DNA of 64,000 nucleotides from Arthrobacter sp. PsM3 (GTDB lineage: Bacteria; Actinomycetota; Actinomycetes; Actinomycetales; Micrococcaceae). This document shows positions 26,235 through 36,471 of the stretch, in pieces. The DNA lies in contig NZ_JARUXE010000024.1 of NCBI RefSeq assembly GCF_030433895.1, positions 1 to 64,000 of the forward strand, in the 5' to 3' direction. A model generated the notes under the pieces. The model worked only from the letters and a program-made list of their open reading frames with translations, was not told the DNA's origin and ran no database searches. Position 1 is the first letter of the stretch; each line of letters opens with the position of its first letter. The translations under genes and the position numbers were made by a program.

Positions 26235-26876
26235 ATGAGCACAACCAAGATCCTCGTCGTCGACAACTACGACAGCTTTGTGTACACCCTGGTGGGGTAC
26301 CTCCAGGAACTGGGCGCAGAGACCACCGTCGTCCGCAACGACGACGTCACCCTGGCCGAGGCTATTGACCTGGCGGAAGCGCGCGACGGCGTCCTCATCT
26401 CGCCCGGCCCCGGAAACCCCGCGGGCGCGGGGGTCTGCATTGAGTTGATCAAGTGGTGCGGCAGCCACAACAAACCGATGCTGGGCGTCTGCCTGGGCCA
26501 CCAGGCACTTGCCGAGGCCTACGGGGGAACCGTCACCCACGCGCCCGAGCTGATGCACGGCAAGACGTCCCTTGTGGAGCACCACGGCGGCAGTGTGTTC
26601 GACGGGCTGCCGTCGCCCTTCACGGCGACCCGCTACCACTCCCTCGCTGCCGTCCGGGAGAGCATCCCGGACATCCTGGAAATCACCGCCGAGACGGGCA
26701 CCGGTGTGGTGATGGGGCTGCAGCACCGAACTGCACCCCTCTGCGGGGTGCAGTTCCACCCGGAGTCCGTCCTGACCGAAGGCGGCTACCAGATGCTCGG
26801 GAACTGGCTCGAATCCCTCGGCATGGCCGGAGCGGCCCAGCGCGCGGCCGGGCTCAGCCCCCTCATCAAGCACTAG
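26235..26876 (+). CDS. trpG: Glutamine amidotransferase, anthranilate/aminodeoxychorismate synthase component II
   Basis: Class I glutamine amidotransferase that supplies ammonia to chorismate-using synthases for tryptophan or folate. The 213-residue product has the oxyanion strand LISPGPGNPAGAG, the nucleophile in GVCLGHQALAEAYGG and the His-Glu pair in CGVQFHPESVLTEGG. N-terminal ILVVDNYDSFVYTLVGYL is the family signature. A single copy beside pknB is usual in actinobacteria and often serves both pathways (trpG/pabA). It is convergent with pknB, 27 bp apart. The choice between trpG and pabA cannot be made from sequence. Confidence 0.93.
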   Translation: MSTTKILVVDNYDSFVYTLVGYLQELGAETTVVRNDDVTLAEAIDLAEARDGVLISPGPGNPAGAGVCIELIKWCGSHNKPMLGVCLGHQALAEAYGGTVTHAPELMHGKTSLVEHHGGSVFDGLPSPFTATRYHSLAAVRESIPDILEITAETGTGVVMGLQHRTAPLCGVQFHPESVLTEGGYQMLGNWLESLGMAGAAQRAAGLSPLIKH

Positions 26877-26903
26877 CCGAAAGCCCGCCCGGCCAGTTTC
26901 GAC

Positions 26904-28844
26904 TTACTTCGAGCTCTTGGTGGGCGTCGGGGTCGGCGTGGCGCTGGGGCTCGGTGGCGGCGGAGCCTTGGCCACAGTGACAGTGACCGTCTTGCCCTGT
27001 TCCACCAGGGCCTCGGCGGCGTCGGCCTGACCGGTGACCTTTCCCGGCTCCACCTGGGAGTTTTCGACTTCCGTGGCGTTCATGCCGAGGCCAACAGCCT
27101 TCAGGGCAGCCTCAGCCTCGGCCTGCGGAAGCCCAATGAGCTGGGGAACGGCCACCTTGCCGGTGGAGACAATGATTTCCACCGTGCTGCCTGCGGCCAC
27201 GTTCTGGCCAGGCGCAGGGTTGGTTGTGATCACAATGCCGGCCGGGACCGTCGGACTGTTGGCCATGGTGGTGCCTGGTGCTCCGGCGAGGCCCTTCTGG
27301 CGCAGGACATCGCGGGCGGCGGCCTCCGTCCGCCCGGGAAGGTCCGCGGGGATGGTGATGACGCTGGGGCCTTCGGAGATGTTGAGCGTGATAGCCGAAT
27401 TGGGTTCCAGTGCGGCCCCCGTCGTGGGGACGGTGCCGACGGCGATGCCCTTGGCGATCGTCTCGTGCTGCATCCGGCTGAGCTGGGGCTTAAGCCCTGC
27501 GTTGTAGAGCTTCTGGAGGGCCTCGGTCTCGGTCAGCGACGTCACCGACGGCACCAGGACCTTGGCTACGGGCGGCGGCGCCTGGTTCATCATGTTGTAA
27601 AGCCACAGGCCGCCTCCCGCCAGCACCAGGACGGTGACTATCACCAGGGCCGAGATCCATGTCCGGCGTCGCGACTGCTGCCGCGCGGTGTGCTCGCGTT
27701 CGGGCGGCAGAAGCAGTGGCAGGCTGCCGGTGTCTTCGGCTCCATAGGCAACCCCTTGTGCCATCAGGGCGTTCTCATCATCGGCCGAGGCCTCCGGCGC
27801 CGGCCGCAGCCTGCCTGTGGGGGTCTCGTCGAGGAATTTCGCGCCGGTCACTGGGAAAACGGCGGTCGCTGCACTGTCCGGCGTCGGGATCGTGTTGTGG
27901 GGGTCAGTTGGAGCTTCGCTCGCAGCTGGCGCGGCGACGCCCACGCCGCTGCGTGCGGCCTGAAGGGCGCGGCGGAAGGCTGCCGCATCCTGGAAGCGGT
28001 CCGCACGGTTCTTCTGGAGTGCCTTCATCAGCACGCTGTCCAAGGCCTCGGAGACCTCAGGGTTCAAGCTGCTGGCCAGTCCGGGGATCTCACGCACATG
28101 CTGGTAGGCGACGGACACGGGGCTGTCACCGATGAAAGGCGGGCGGCCGGTCAGCATCTCATACAGGAGGCAACCGGCGGAGTAGAGGTCGCTGCGGGCA
28201 TCCACCGTCTCGCCGCGGGCCTGCTCCGGTGAGAGGTACTGGGCGGTGCCCACCACGGCCTGGGTCTGGGTCATGGTTGCTGCCGAGTCGGCCATGGCGC
28301 GGGCAATCCCGAAGTCCATGACTTTTACGCTGTTGTTCTCCGGGCAGAACATCACATTGGCCGGTTTGATGTCGCGGTGCACGATCCCGGCCTTGTGGCT
28401 GTAGTCCAGGGCAGCGAGCACCCCGAGGGTGAAATCGATCGCCTGGTCGATGCTGACTTCCCTGGCCCGGATCAGATCCCGGATTGTCCTGCCGGACACG
28501 AACTCCATCACGATGTACGGCACCCGGACGGTGTCCTCGTGGTCGCCGGGGACCGCGTGGTCACCGGTGTCATAGATGGCAACGATCGAGGGGTGGTTCA
28601 GGGCGGCCACCGCCTGCGCCTCGCGCTTGAACCTGGCCTGGAACTGGGGGTCCCGGGCCAGGTCCGGGCGCAGAAGTTTGACGGCGACGGTGCGTCCCAG
28701 CCGGGTGTCGACGCCGCGGAAGACGTCGGCCATGCCGCCGCGGCCGATCAGCTCACCCAGCTCATAGCGTCCACTGAGGACGCGCTGCGTGTTCACGGGG
28801 CCGCGGTCCTCCCGGTGCGATGGGGTGCGGGGTGAATTGGGCAT
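26904..28844 (-). CDS. pknB: Serine/threonine protein kinase PknB with PASTA domains
   Basis: Transmembrane kinase that senses muropeptides or lipid II and phosphorylates cell-wall and division proteins. The 646 residues comprise a kinase domain (about 25-285: GRGGMADVF glycine loop, VAVKLL lysine, HRDIKPANVMF catalytic loop, DFGIARAM), a juxtamembrane segment and one transmembrane helix (ISALVIVTVLVLAGGGLWLY, near 395). About three extracellular PASTA repeats and a Pro/Thr/Ser tail ending TPTKSSK complete it. It is the last gene of a seven-gene minus-strand operon and sits 6 bp after pknA. Confidence 0.95.
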   Translation of the reverse strand: MPNSPRTPSHREDRGPVNTQRVLSGRYELGELIGRGGMADVFRGVDTRLGRTVAVKLLRPDLARDPQFQARFKREAQAVAALNHPSIVAIYDTGDHAVPGDHEDTVRVPYIVMEFVSGRTIRDLIRAREVSIDQAIDFTLGVLAALDYSHKAGIVHRDIKPANVMFCPENNSVKVMDFGIARAMADSAATMTQTQAVVGTAQYLSPEQARGETVDARSDLYSAGCLLYEMLTGRPPFIGDSPVSVAYQHVREIPGLASSLNPEVSEALDSVLMKALQKNRADRFQDAAAFRRALQAARSGVGVAAPAASEAPTDPHNTIPTPDSAATAVFPVTGAKFLDETPTGRLRPAPEASADDENALMAQGVAYGAEDTGSLPLLLPPEREHTARQQSRRRTWISALVIVTVLVLAGGGLWLYNMMNQAPPPVAKVLVPSVTSLTETEALQKLYNAGLKPQLSRMQHETIAKGIAVGTVPTTGAALEPNSAITLNISEGPSVITIPADLPGRTEAAARDVLRQKGLAGAPGTTMANSPTVPAGIVITTNPAPGQNVAAGSTVEIIVSTGKVAVPQLIGLPQAEAEAALKAVGLGMNATEVENSQVEPGKVTGQADAAEALVEQGKTVTVTVAKAPPPPSPSATPTPTPTKSSK

Positions 28845-28850
28845 GGTGGC

Positions 28851-30659
28851 CTACGTTCCCGTTGGGCTCGGGGTTGACTGCGCGGCCGCGGCCTTGGCCA
28901 GGTGGTAGGTCACGAGCGAACCGGCGGGCACCTTGCTGCCGGAGGCAGGCTCGGAGCTGACGAAGGTGCCGGGCTGTTCCTTCTTGACGGTGGGGCTGAC
29001 AGGATCGCCCTTGGCCCAGCGGAGGCCGGCACTCTCGATGGCCTGCTGGACAGCGGTTTCGCTGGCACCGGACGCCAGCGTGGGCACCGTAACGGCTTCG
29101 GGGCCCTTAGAGTACGACACCTTGATGGTTGTGCCGGGCTGGACCCGTCCGGCGGGGTCGATTTGGACCACCGTTCCGGGGGTGGAGTCGTCAAACACCT
29201 CGACGCCCGTGACGACAAGCCCCAGACCAATCAGTTCGCTGCGGACCTGGTTGAAAGGGCGGCCGAGATAGCTTTCCGGAATCAGGTTGATGGCAGCCGG
29301 CGTGGACTGGGTGGGTGTCGCGGAGCTGCTGGTGGGGCTGGGGCTCGTGGTGGTCGGGGAGGCGCTGGTGGTGGTCGGTGCCGCGCTGGTGGTGGCGGCG
29401 CTGGTTGCGGGTGCCTGCGGGAACAGAATTCCGGCCTGGGTCAGCATGACCCCCACCAGGGCGAACAGCACCAGCAGGATCAGGGCAATCAGCGGCCAGG
29501 TCCAGGGACTGCGGCCGCGGCGTTCGGGCTGGTTGACCGGCTCGTCGTCGTAGTCGTCGTCCTCCTGGACCCAATTGCGTTCCGCCGCGAGGGCGTCGGC
29601 GCGTGAGAGCGTGTTGCGGGCGCCGTACGCGCTGGCGGCCGCTGCCCCAGCGGCCAGTCCTGCAGCGGCACCCGCACCGGCTCCACCGACGACCGGCAAC
29701 GCCGAGGTGGCCGACGTCGAACGGTCTGCCGCACCGATGACACCGGTCGCGGCGGTGGGGATGTCCACCGGTGCCGTGATGGGTCCGGTTGCTGCCTCGA
29801 AGAGGAGCATGCCCGGAACGGCGGCGTGCGCTGCGGCGATGTCGCCGTTGCGGATGGCTTCCGCGGCCTCGGAGAGTTTGAGGGCGTCGGCCGGCCGGTT
29901 CTTGGGGTCCTTGGCCAGCATGGACATCAGGAGGGCCCGGACCGGCTTCGGCAGGGTTTCCGGCAGCGGCGGCGGGGCGTCGTTGACCTGGGCCAGCGCG
30001 ATGGCAATCTGGGATTCGCCCGAGAACGGGCGGTGCCCGGTGAGGCACTCGTAGCCGATCACGCCGAGGGCATAGATGTCCGAAGCGCCGGTAGCCAACT
30101 GGCCGGTGGCCTGTTCCGGAGCCAGGTACTGTGCAGTCCCCATCACCTGTCCGGTCTGGGTGAGCGGCACCTGGTCCGCCAGCCGGGCGATGCCGAAGTC
30201 GGTCACCTTGACGCGGCCATCCGGGGTGATCAGCAGGTTGCCCGGCTTGATGTCCCGGTGGACCAGGCCCTGGGCATGGGCGACCGAGAGGGCCCGCGCC
30301 GTCTGGGCGATCATGGACAGCGTGCGGTCCGGGGAGAGCACCTGTTCGTGTTCGATGATGCTGCTCAATGGCTGGCCGGGGACCAACTCCATGACGAGGT
30401 AGGCGGAGCCTTCTTCCTCGCCATAGTCAAAGACGTTGGCGATGCCCACGTGGTTCAGCAGCGCAGTATGGCGGGCCTCGGCGCGGAAGCGCTGGAGGAA
30501 CCCGGGATCGCCGGTGTACTCCTCCTTGAGCACCTTGATAGCGACGATACGGCCAAGGATCAGGTCTTTGGCTTTCCAGACTTCCCCCATACCGCCGATC
30601 GCAATACGTGTGGTCAGCTGGAACCTGCCGCCGAGGGTGGTTCCTGATGAAGGCCTCAC
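28851..30659 (-). CDS. pknA: Serine/threonine protein kinase PknA-like, with PASTA domains
   Basis: Second kinase of the operon. The 602-residue product has a kinase domain at about 8-270 ([44 protein letters not shown]), an Ala/Gly-rich linker, one transmembrane helix ([18 protein letters not shown], about residue 400), a Thr/Ser/Pro stalk and two PASTA-type repeats. Mycobacterial PknA lacks PASTA repeats, so this two-PASTA layout is the micrococcal variant. It overlaps pbpA by four bases (ATGA), indicating coupled translation. Confidence 0.93.
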   Translation of the reverse strand: MRPSSGTTLGGRFQLTTRIAIGGMGEVWKAKDLILGRIVAIKVLKEEYTGDPGFLQRFRAEARHTALLNHVGIANVFDYGEEEGSAYLVMELVPGQPLSSIIEHEQVLSPDRTLSMIAQTARALSVAHAQGLVHRDIKPGNLLITPDGRVKVTDFGIARLADQVPLTQTGQVMGTAQYLAPEQATGQLATGASDIYALGVIGYECLTGHRPFSGESQIAIALAQVNDAPPPLPETLPKPVRALLMSMLAKDPKNRPADALKLSEAAEAIRNGDIAAAHAAVPGMLLFEAATGPITAPVDIPTAATGVIGAADRSTSATSALPVVGGAGAGAAAGLAAGAAAASAYGARNTLSRADALAAERNWVQEDDDYDDEPVNQPERRGRSPWTWPLIALILLVLFALVGVMLTQAGILFPQAPATSAATTSAAPTTTSASPTTTSPSPTSSSATPTQSTPAAINLIPESYLGRPFNQVRSELIGLGLVVTGVEVFDDSTPGTVVQIDPAGRVQPGTTIKVSYSKGPEAVTVPTLASGASETAVQQAIESAGLRWAKGDPVSPTVKKEQPGTFVSSEPASGSKVPAGSLVTYHLAKAAAAQSTPSPTGT

Positions 30660-32113
30660 TTATTCAACACCGCCTCAAAAATCTTCTTCGCGTTCGGACT
30701 GGTTAGCTGTGCGCCGGTGGTGATGTCTACGCTTTCCATGACGATAGTGACAGCCACCTGCGGGTCATTCGCCGGGGCAAACCCGGTAAACCATGAGTTG
30801 TTCAGGCCGTTGCCAAGCTCCGCGGTCCCGGTCTTGCCGGCCACTTTGACACCGGGTACGGCCGCCCCGCGGGCGATGCCGTCGCTGACCACACTGACCA
30901 TCCACTCGTTGATCTGCCGGGCGATCTCCGGCGTCGTGGAGGTCTGCAGCACCTGGGGTTTCGGCTCACTGATCGGCCGCAGGTCCGGGGAGCGTACGGC
31001 CTTGATCAGGTTCGGTTGCATCTGCACTCCGCCGTTGGCGATCGCGGCGGTCATCTGGTTAATCTGGAGCGGGGTGGCCCGGACGTCCCGCTGGCCAATT
31101 GACGACTGCGCCAGGCTGGCGTCATCCAGCGGCTCGCTCGGGAAGAAACTCGGGGCGGAGTCCAGCTTCAGCTGGTCGCCAAAGTCCTGCCCGAAACCGA
31201 ATTTCCCGGCCTGGTCGGCGATGGCCTTCTGTCCCAGATCCAGGGCGATGCTGGCGAACGGGGTGTTGCAGGACTGCTGCAGGGCAAAGGCAAAAGTCGC
31301 CGTGTCGCGGGTATAGCAGTTGCCGCCGGCGTAGTTGGGCAGCTTGTACTGGATGCCGGGGAAGGACATTTCGGCCGGGTTGGGCAGAATGCTGTCCTTG
31401 TTGTACTTGCCCGAGTTGAGGGCAGCGGCCGTGTCAATGAGCTTAAAGACCGAGCCGGGGGCCAGCAGCGCGCCGGTGGGTCCGCTGACGTTCTGGTTCA
31501 GGTTGATCCCCGGGACCTTGTTCAGCTCGGCGAAGTTGGCCGCTTCGGCCGCCGGATCCTGGGTGGCGATCAGATTGGGGTCGTAGGACGGTTTGGACAC
31601 CATGGCAATGATGGCGCCGGTCTTCGGATTGGTCACCACGATCGATCCGCGCCGGCCATCCGGGATGAGGTCGTACGCGAGTTTCTGGATCTTCGGATCG
31701 AGCGTGAGCTCCACGGATGCGCCTTTGGGCTGGTTGCCCAGGAAGAGCTGGCCGACACGGTCCAGGAACTGCTGGTCCGAGTTGCCCGCGAGTTCCTTGT
31801 TCATGGTTTTCTCCAGACCGGTCACCCCGTAGCTCCGGGAGAAATAGCCGGTGATCCCGGCGTAGGGCTCCGGCTGGGTGTAGGTGCGCTGAAACGCGCA
31901 GCTTTCATCCGCAGCCACGGACTCGGCCACCGGGGTGCCGCCGACGATGATCGCGCCGCGGTCGTTGCAGTAGTTCTGCAGAAGGGTGCGTTTGTTCCAC
32001 GCATTTGCCTCCAGCTCGTCTGCGCCGATCACCTGGACGTAACTGAGGGCCCCGAAGATCAGCACGAACATGGCGATAGCGGCGATCCAGGCGTTGCGAA
32101 TGGCTTGGTTCAC
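30656..32113 (-). CDS. pbpA: Penicillin-binding protein 2 (PbpA), peptidoglycan transpeptidase
   Basis: Class B penicillin-binding protein that cross-links peptidoglycan, partner of the RodA glycosyltransferase. The 485 residues start at GTG 32113 ([21 protein letters not shown]), giving an N-terminal membrane anchor. The transpeptidase domain has the SxxK motif [13 protein letters not shown], a serine motif in [17 protein letters not shown] and KTG in [13 protein letters not shown]. The GTG overlaps the rodA stop by four bases. An open frame continues upstream inside rodA but has no family similarity. Confidence 0.95.
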   Translation of the reverse strand: MNQAIRNAWIAAIAMFVLIFGALSYVQVIGADELEANAWNKRTLLQNYCNDRGAIIVGGTPVAESVAADESCAFQRTYTQPEPYAGITGYFSRSYGVTGLEKTMNKELAGNSDQQFLDRVGQLFLGNQPKGASVELTLDPKIQKLAYDLIPDGRRGSIVVTNPKTGAIIAMVSKPSYDPNLIATQDPAAEAANFAELNKVPGINLNQNVSGPTGALLAPGSVFKLIDTAAALNSGKYNKDSILPNPAEMSFPGIQYKLPNYAGGNCYTRDTATFAFALQQSCNTPFASIALDLGQKAIADQAGKFGFGQDFGDQLKLDSAPSFFPSEPLDDASLAQSSIGQRDVRATPLQINQMTAAIANGGVQMQPNLIKAVRSPDLRPISEPKPQVLQTSTTPEIARQINEWMVSVVSDGIARGAAVPGVKVAGKTGTAELGNGLNNSWFTGFAPANDPQVAVTIVMESVDITTGAQLTSPNAKKIFEAVLNK

Positions 32114-33561
32114 AGCTTCACCGCCTCGGTGGGGGCGTCCGGACTGTTCCGTCCGGTGCCCGGCGCGGCGGCCGGCTTCGAGGGCATGGCAGGAGTTACT
32201 TTCTGTGGGTCGGGTTCGTCGCCGGGGGCCAGCGGTGTTGTGTCCACCGGGCCGCGTGCCGTGTGCGAGATCATGAGCAGGAGTCCGACGATGATCCAGT
32301 TGGCCAGCAGCGAGGAGCCGCCCGCGGCCAGGAACGGGGTGGTGAGCCCGGTAAGCGGAATGAGCCTGGTAACGCCGCCGATGACGACGAAGCACTGCAG
32401 CGCAATGGCGAAGGAGAGCCCGGTGGCAAGTAGCTTTCCGAACGCGTCCCGGGTGCCGAGCGCCGCCCGGAAGCCGCGGGTGAAGAGCAGCAGGTACATC
32501 AGAACGATCGCGAAGAGGCCAATCAGCCCCAGTTCCTCACCGAATGAGGCAATGATCATGTCGCTGTTGGCGAAGGGGACCAGATTGGGGCGGCCCTGGC
32601 CGAAGCCGGTGCCCACCAGGCCACCGTTGGCCATGCCGAAGAGGCCTTCGACGATCTGCAGGCTGCCGCCGAATTCCCGTCCGTAGACCTCGGGGGTGAA
32701 GGCGTTGACCCAGCCGTCGATCCGCAGGGCTACGTGGGAGAAGGCGCGGGACGCTACGAAGCTGCCTGCGGCCATGAGGGCCACGCCGATAATCACCCAG
32801 CTGATACGGCTCGTGGCGACGTAGATCATGACGAGGAAGAGACCGAAGAACAGGATCGAGGAACCCAGGTCCCGCTGGAAGATCAGCACGCCGATGCTGA
32901 CAAGCCAAGCGGCGATCATGGGGCCCATGTCCTTGAAACGCGGGAATTGGATGGGCCCGACCTTTCGGCCGGCAAGCAGGATGAGGTCCCGGTTGGACGA
33001 AAGATACCCGGCAAAGAATATAGCAAGGGTGATCTTGGCGATTTCGCCGGGCTGGAAGGTCATCGGTCCCACCTTGATCCAGACCTTGGCGCCCAGGATC
33101 TCACCGGCCGAGATGCCGGGAACCAGCGGCAGAATCAGCAGCATCGCACTTACTGCCAAGGAGATGTAGGTGAAGCGGCGGAGGATGCGGTGGTCTTTGA
33201 GGAACCAGATCACGGCGATGGAGACCCCCATGGCCACGAGGGTCCAGCGAAGTTGGTTGTTGCCAGTGTCTTCCCCGACCCGGTCCAGCCGGTGGATCAT
33301 GGCGAGGCCGAGTCCGTTGAGGGCCACCACCAGTGGAAGCATTACTGGATCGGCATATTTTGCCCGGATACGGAGCACGATGTGGAAGGCGAGGGCGGCC
33401 GCGGCAAGCAGGCTCGACTGGAACCAGAAATCGGTGTCGAAAGCCTTCTGTTGGTCCACGCCGACGAGGGCCTGGGCGCCGATGCCGACGGCGAGGGCCA
33501 GCACCAGCAGTACGAGCTCAATGTTCCGCCGCGGTTTGGGCGTGGGATCGATGGGTGTCAT
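32110..33561 (-). CDS. rodA: FtsW/RodA/SpoVE-family peptidoglycan glycosyltransferase RodA
   Basis: SEDS-family enzyme that polymerises lipid II into glycan strands during elongation. The 483-residue product starts at ATG 33561 (MTPIDPTPKPRRNIELVLLVLA), overlapping the pstP stop by ATGA. It has about 10-12 transmembrane helices. Signature segments include MTFQPGEIAKITLAIFFAGY, LIFQRDLGSSILFFGLFLVM, NSDMIIASFGEELGLIGLF and GVTRLIPLTGLTTPFLAAGG. Asp in FQRDLGSS aligns with the catalytic aspartate of SEDS proteins. It forms a functional pair with the adjacent pbpA. Confidence 0.96.
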   Translation of the reverse strand: MTPIDPTPKPRRNIELVLLVLALAVGIGAQALVGVDQQKAFDTDFWFQSSLLAAAALAFHIVLRIRAKYADPVMLPLVVALNGLGLAMIHRLDRVGEDTGNNQLRWTLVAMGVSIAVIWFLKDHRILRRFTYISLAVSAMLLILPLVPGISAGEILGAKVWIKVGPMTFQPGEIAKITLAIFFAGYLSSNRDLILLAGRKVGPIQFPRFKDMGPMIAAWLVSIGVLIFQRDLGSSILFFGLFLVMIYVATSRISWVIIGVALMAAGSFVASRAFSHVALRIDGWVNAFTPEVYGREFGGSLQIVEGLFGMANGGLVGTGFGQGRPNLVPFANSDMIIASFGEELGLIGLFAIVLMYLLLFTRGFRAALGTRDAFGKLLATGLSFAIALQCFVVIGGVTRLIPLTGLTTPFLAAGGSSLLANWIIVGLLLMISHTARGPVDTTPLAPGDEPDPQKVTPAMPSKPAAAPGTGRNSPDAPTEAVKL

Positions 33562-35243
33562 TTGCCGACCTCGCAGACGGGAGCCGTCGCCGCCGGCGTC
33601 GGTGCCCCGGTCACGGCTGCGCCGGGACCGGCGGTTTCGCCGGGGACTGCCGTTGCACCCGGACTCGCTGAAGTGCCCGGGGTTGCCGGGGTGGGGGACG
33701 GTGTGATGCATTCGTCCGCGGGGGCCGTGGTACCGGTGCGTTCCAGGTTTTTGACGATCCGCTGGGCGTCATAGAGGTCCCGGGCCGGCACGGTCTGGCG
33801 TACCCGCTGCTGGGAGAATTCGGGGAGATCTGACATCCGGATATCGGTCACCGTTTCGAGGGTGGAAAGCTGAATGGGTCCCAGGCGCTGTGAGACCCCG
33901 TTGAAGATGGCGACGTGCTGGTCCTGTTCTCCGATGTAGTACCGGGTCTGGGTCCAGGCGTAGCCCAGCCACAGACCCAGGGCGAGAAGTGCCACGATGG
34001 CCGCAGCGATGGCGACAGTCAGCCAGCGGCGCGGCGGGCGGGCGGCCTTGTCGTCGTCGGCTTCTTCCCTCGCCTGTTCAGACTTGTGGGTAAGAACGGT
34101 CGCCGCGCGGCGGGCCAGGGTGCGCCCCGCAATGGTGGGGATGGAACCGGTCTCAGCGGCAGTGGCGGCTGCGCCCACGAGCTCGTGGGGGCGACCGGCC
34201 AGGTCCTCGCGGAGCACCTCGGCGGAAAGGTGCTCGCCAAGGTGCGGATCGGTCGAGGTCGCAGGCTCTTCCTTTTCGGCGGCACTGTCCTCCGGCGGGA
34301 CGTCCGCCGCGCCGGGGCCGTCGGTCTTCGGCGTCGTTTTGGGAGTCGGTGCTGCACCAACGATGCTTCCGGGCAGCAGGACCGGGCTTTCGGACGCAGT
34401 GGCGGTCACGATGGATGGTGACGCGGCCGGAACAATCTCAACGGCGGCAGTCCGTACGTCGTCGCTCGTCTGTTCGGCGATTTCCAGCATCACAACGGTG
34501 ACGTTGTCCGGAGCCCCTGCCTCGAGGGTGAGGTCGACCAGCAATTCCGCGCATTCGCGCAGGTTCGGGGTCTCCCGGACGGTGCGTTCCACAACATGGC
34601 CGGCCACATAATTCAGGCCGTCGGAACAGAGCAGCCAGCGTTCCCCCGGTTCAACGTCAAGCGTTGCCAGGTCCAGTTCCGGGCTGGCGTCGACGTCACC
34701 GAGGACGCGCATGAGGACATTCTTGTGCGGGTGGGTTTCCGCCTCTTCGGGGCGGAGCCGGCCTTCGTCGATGAGGCGCTGCACGAAGGTGTGGTCCACG
34801 CTGACCTGCTCGAATTCGCCGTTCCGGAGCCGGTAGGCGCGGGAGTCGCCAATGTGGGCGAAGTGCAGTTTGCCTTCGGCCAGCAGGAGGGCTGTGACGG
34901 TGGTGCCCATACCGGCCAGCTTGGGATTCATATGGACAAGCTCCGAGAGCAGTGAGTTGGCCGTCTGGATCTCGTCGGCCAGAACGGTGCCGGCGTCGCC
35001 GTCGTAGTCATCCTTGTCGAGATGGATCATGTCCAGCACGGTGGCGGCAGAGGCGACATCGCCGCCGGCGTGTCCGCCCATGCCATCGGCGACGACGGCG
35101 AGGTGGCGGCCAACATACGCGGAGTCGTCGTTCTTCGCCCGCACACGGCCCACGTCGGACCGCGCGGCGTAGCGCATGATGAGCGGCCGCAACGGTGCAG
35201 GTGTTTTGCCTTCGGCCCCCTCGGGGCGATCCGGGACAGCCAC
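33558..35243 (-). CDS. pstP: PP2C-family Ser/Thr phosphatase PstP
   Basis: Metal-dependent protein phosphatase that reverses PknA/PknB phosphorylation. The 561 residues include a PP2C domain at about 20-255, with metal-binding motifs VVADGMGGHAGGDVAS and CSDGLNYVAG, and VTVVMLEIAE at its end. A long disordered acidic linker, one transmembrane helix (WLTVAIAAAIVALLALGLWL, near 408) and an extracellular domain with a Pro/Thr-rich tail follow. The GTG start at 35243 lies two bases after the fhaB stop. Order and strand match the conserved fhaA-to-pknB operon. Confidence 0.95.
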   Translation of the reverse strand: MAVPDRPEGAEGKTPAPLRPLIMRYAARSDVGRVRAKNDDSAYVGRHLAVVADGMGGHAGGDVASAATVLDMIHLDKDDYDGDAGTVLADEIQTANSLLSELVHMNPKLAGMGTTVTALLLAEGKLHFAHIGDSRAYRLRNGEFEQVSVDHTFVQRLIDEGRLRPEEAETHPHKNVLMRVLGDVDASPELDLATLDVEPGERWLLCSDGLNYVAGHVVERTVRETPNLRECAELLVDLTLEAGAPDNVTVVMLEIAEQTSDDVRTAAVEIVPAASPSIVTATASESPVLLPGSIVGAAPTPKTTPKTDGPGAADVPPEDSAAEKEEPATSTDPHLGEHLSAEVLREDLAGRPHELVGAAATAAETGSIPTIAGRTLARRAATVLTHKSEQAREEADDDKAARPPRRWLTVAIAAAIVALLALGLWLGYAWTQTRYYIGEQDQHVAIFNGVSQRLGPIQLSTLETVTDIRMSDLPEFSQQRVRQTVPARDLYDAQRIVKNLERTGTTAPADECITPSPTPATPGTSASPGATAVPGETAGPGAAVTGAPTPAATAPVCEVGK

Positions 35244-35245
35244 GG

Positions 35246-35725
35246 CTATGGCCTCAATTCGATGACCGTCTTGCCGATTCTCACGGGTACACCCAGCTCA
35301 ACGGGCAGGGCCCTGGTGAGCTGCTGGTCAGCCAGGTAGGTGCCGTTGGTCGAGCCAAGATCCTCGATAAACCACCGGCTGCCCTGCGGGAACAGGCGGG
35401 CATGGCGGCCAGAGGCATAGTCATCCTCCAGCACCAGCGTGGCTTCCTGAGCGCGGCCAAGCAGGATGGGGCTCGCCGCCAGCGGAATTGTGGTGCCCCT
35501 GAGGGGGCCTTCGGTCACCACCAGTTGGCGCGGCTGTTGCTTGACCGGGGCGGCTGGTTCGGCCAGCGCAGGGTTCTTGCGCACCTGCCGTGCCGTCGGG
35601 GCTCCCGCCGCCGCCTTGCGGCCGATCATAAGGTCGCGGCGCATGGCAGCAACGATGCTGAAGATCAGGACCCACAGGAGCAGCAGGAAGCCGAACCGCA
35701 GGGCGGTGATGGTCAGTTCGCTCAC
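35246..35725 (-). CDS. fhaB: FHA-domain protein FhaB (FipA-like)
   Basis: Small membrane-anchored phosphothreonine-binding protein. Residues 1-30 contain a transmembrane helix (ALRFGFLLLLWVLIFSIVAA). The C-terminal FHA domain (about 78-155) shows GRAQEATLVLEDDYASGRHA and DLGSTNGTYLADQQL. FhaB in mycobacteria binds phosphorylated division proteins and is a PknA/B substrate. The GTG start overlaps the fhaA stop by four bases. Confidence 0.93.
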   Translation of the reverse strand: MSELTITALRFGFLLLLWVLIFSIVAAMRRDLMIGRKAAAGAPTARQVRKNPALAEPAAPVKQQPRQLVVTEGPLRGTTIPLAASPILLGRAQEATLVLEDDYASGRHARLFPQGSRWFIEDLGSTNGTYLADQQLTRALPVELGVPVRIGKTVIELRP

Positions 35726-36471
35726 TGGCGGCCGCCGGGGTTGGCGGGCAAAAGGCGGAAGATAATCTTGGTCCGTCCCATAGTGATCGTGGCGCCGTCG
35801 CTGAGTTCCGAGGAGCCGGCGATCTTGTGGCCGTTGATGTAGCTGCCGTTCGTGGAGCCCAGATCCACGGCCTGGGCGGTGCCCGGCCCGGTGCGGATTT
35901 CGAGATGGCGGCGGGAAACGCCGGTGTCGTCAATCAAGATGTCCGCTTCGGAGGAGCGCCCCAGAACGATTGACGGCGCGTTCAGGGAGTAGCGCTGCCC
36001 GTCGATATCGAGGACGGGCTGCATCCGGGCCGGCTGTCGAGTCGGTGCGGCAGGCGTGCCGGCGTGCGGCGCAGGCTGGGCGGGCGTGGAAGGGGAGGAC
36101 GATTTCTCGGTCCGGGACTTGATTTCAAAGTCCCCGGCGCGGCGTTCCTCATCCCGGCGGAAACTGATCCGCACCGGACCCTGGAGGGTGTAGCCCTGGC
36201 TGCGCACATGGTTGATGACGACGTCGCACAGTTCTTCCGCGAGCGGGGTGCCCCATTCCTGGGCCCGCTGGAAATCGTCGTCGCTGAGGAGGACATCGAA
36301 GACGTTGGGGGCGAGGGTCCGTCCTGCGGCGATGGTGATGGCCTTGTTGTCCACCTCGCGGCGGAGGTGGCTGGCGATTTCGACCGGCTCGACTTGGGCG
36401 CGGGAACCGGTGGAGAAGACTCCGCGGACGGCCTTTTCGATGCCGCGCTCGACTTTGTCCAGCAATCCCAT
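35722..36471 (-). CDS. fhaA: FHA-domain protein FhaA with N-terminal DUF3662 domain
   Basis: Cytoplasmic scaffold that recognises phosphothreonine and, in mycobacteria, helps control peptidoglycan synthesis. The 249-residue product starts at ATG 36471, preceded by AAGGAGAAGG. The N-terminal DUF3662 domain spans about residues 1-125 (MGLLDKVERGIEKAVRGVFS, SRAQVEPVEIASHLRRE). A short Pro-rich linker leads to the FHA domain (GRSSEADILIDDTGVSRRHL, DLGSTNGSYINGHKI). It is the first gene of the operon, so the main promoter must lie just upstream. Confidence 0.95.
   Translation of the reverse strand: MGLLDKVERGIEKAVRGVFSTGSRAQVEPVEIASHLRREVDNKAITIAAGRTLAPNVFDVLLSDDDFQRAQEWGTPLAEELCDVVINHVRSQGYTLQGPVRISFRRDEERRAGDFEIKSRTEKSSSPSTPAQPAPHAGTPAAPTRQPARMQPVLDIDGQRYSLNAPSIVLGRSSEADILIDDTGVSRRHLEIRTGPGTAQAVDLGSTNGSYINGHKIAGSSELSDGATITMGRTKIIFRLLPANPGGRQ

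Noticed and set aside
26013..26873. Upstream continuation of the crgA reading frame opposite trpG
   Set aside because: CrgA is an 84-residue family and a strong ribosome site precedes GTG 26012; the upstream part lies antisense to trpG.
32114..32395. Upstream extension of the pbpA frame into rodA
   Set aside because: The membrane anchor starts at GTG 32113, which overlaps the rodA stop in the usual coupled manner; the extension is antisense-like sequence without similarity.
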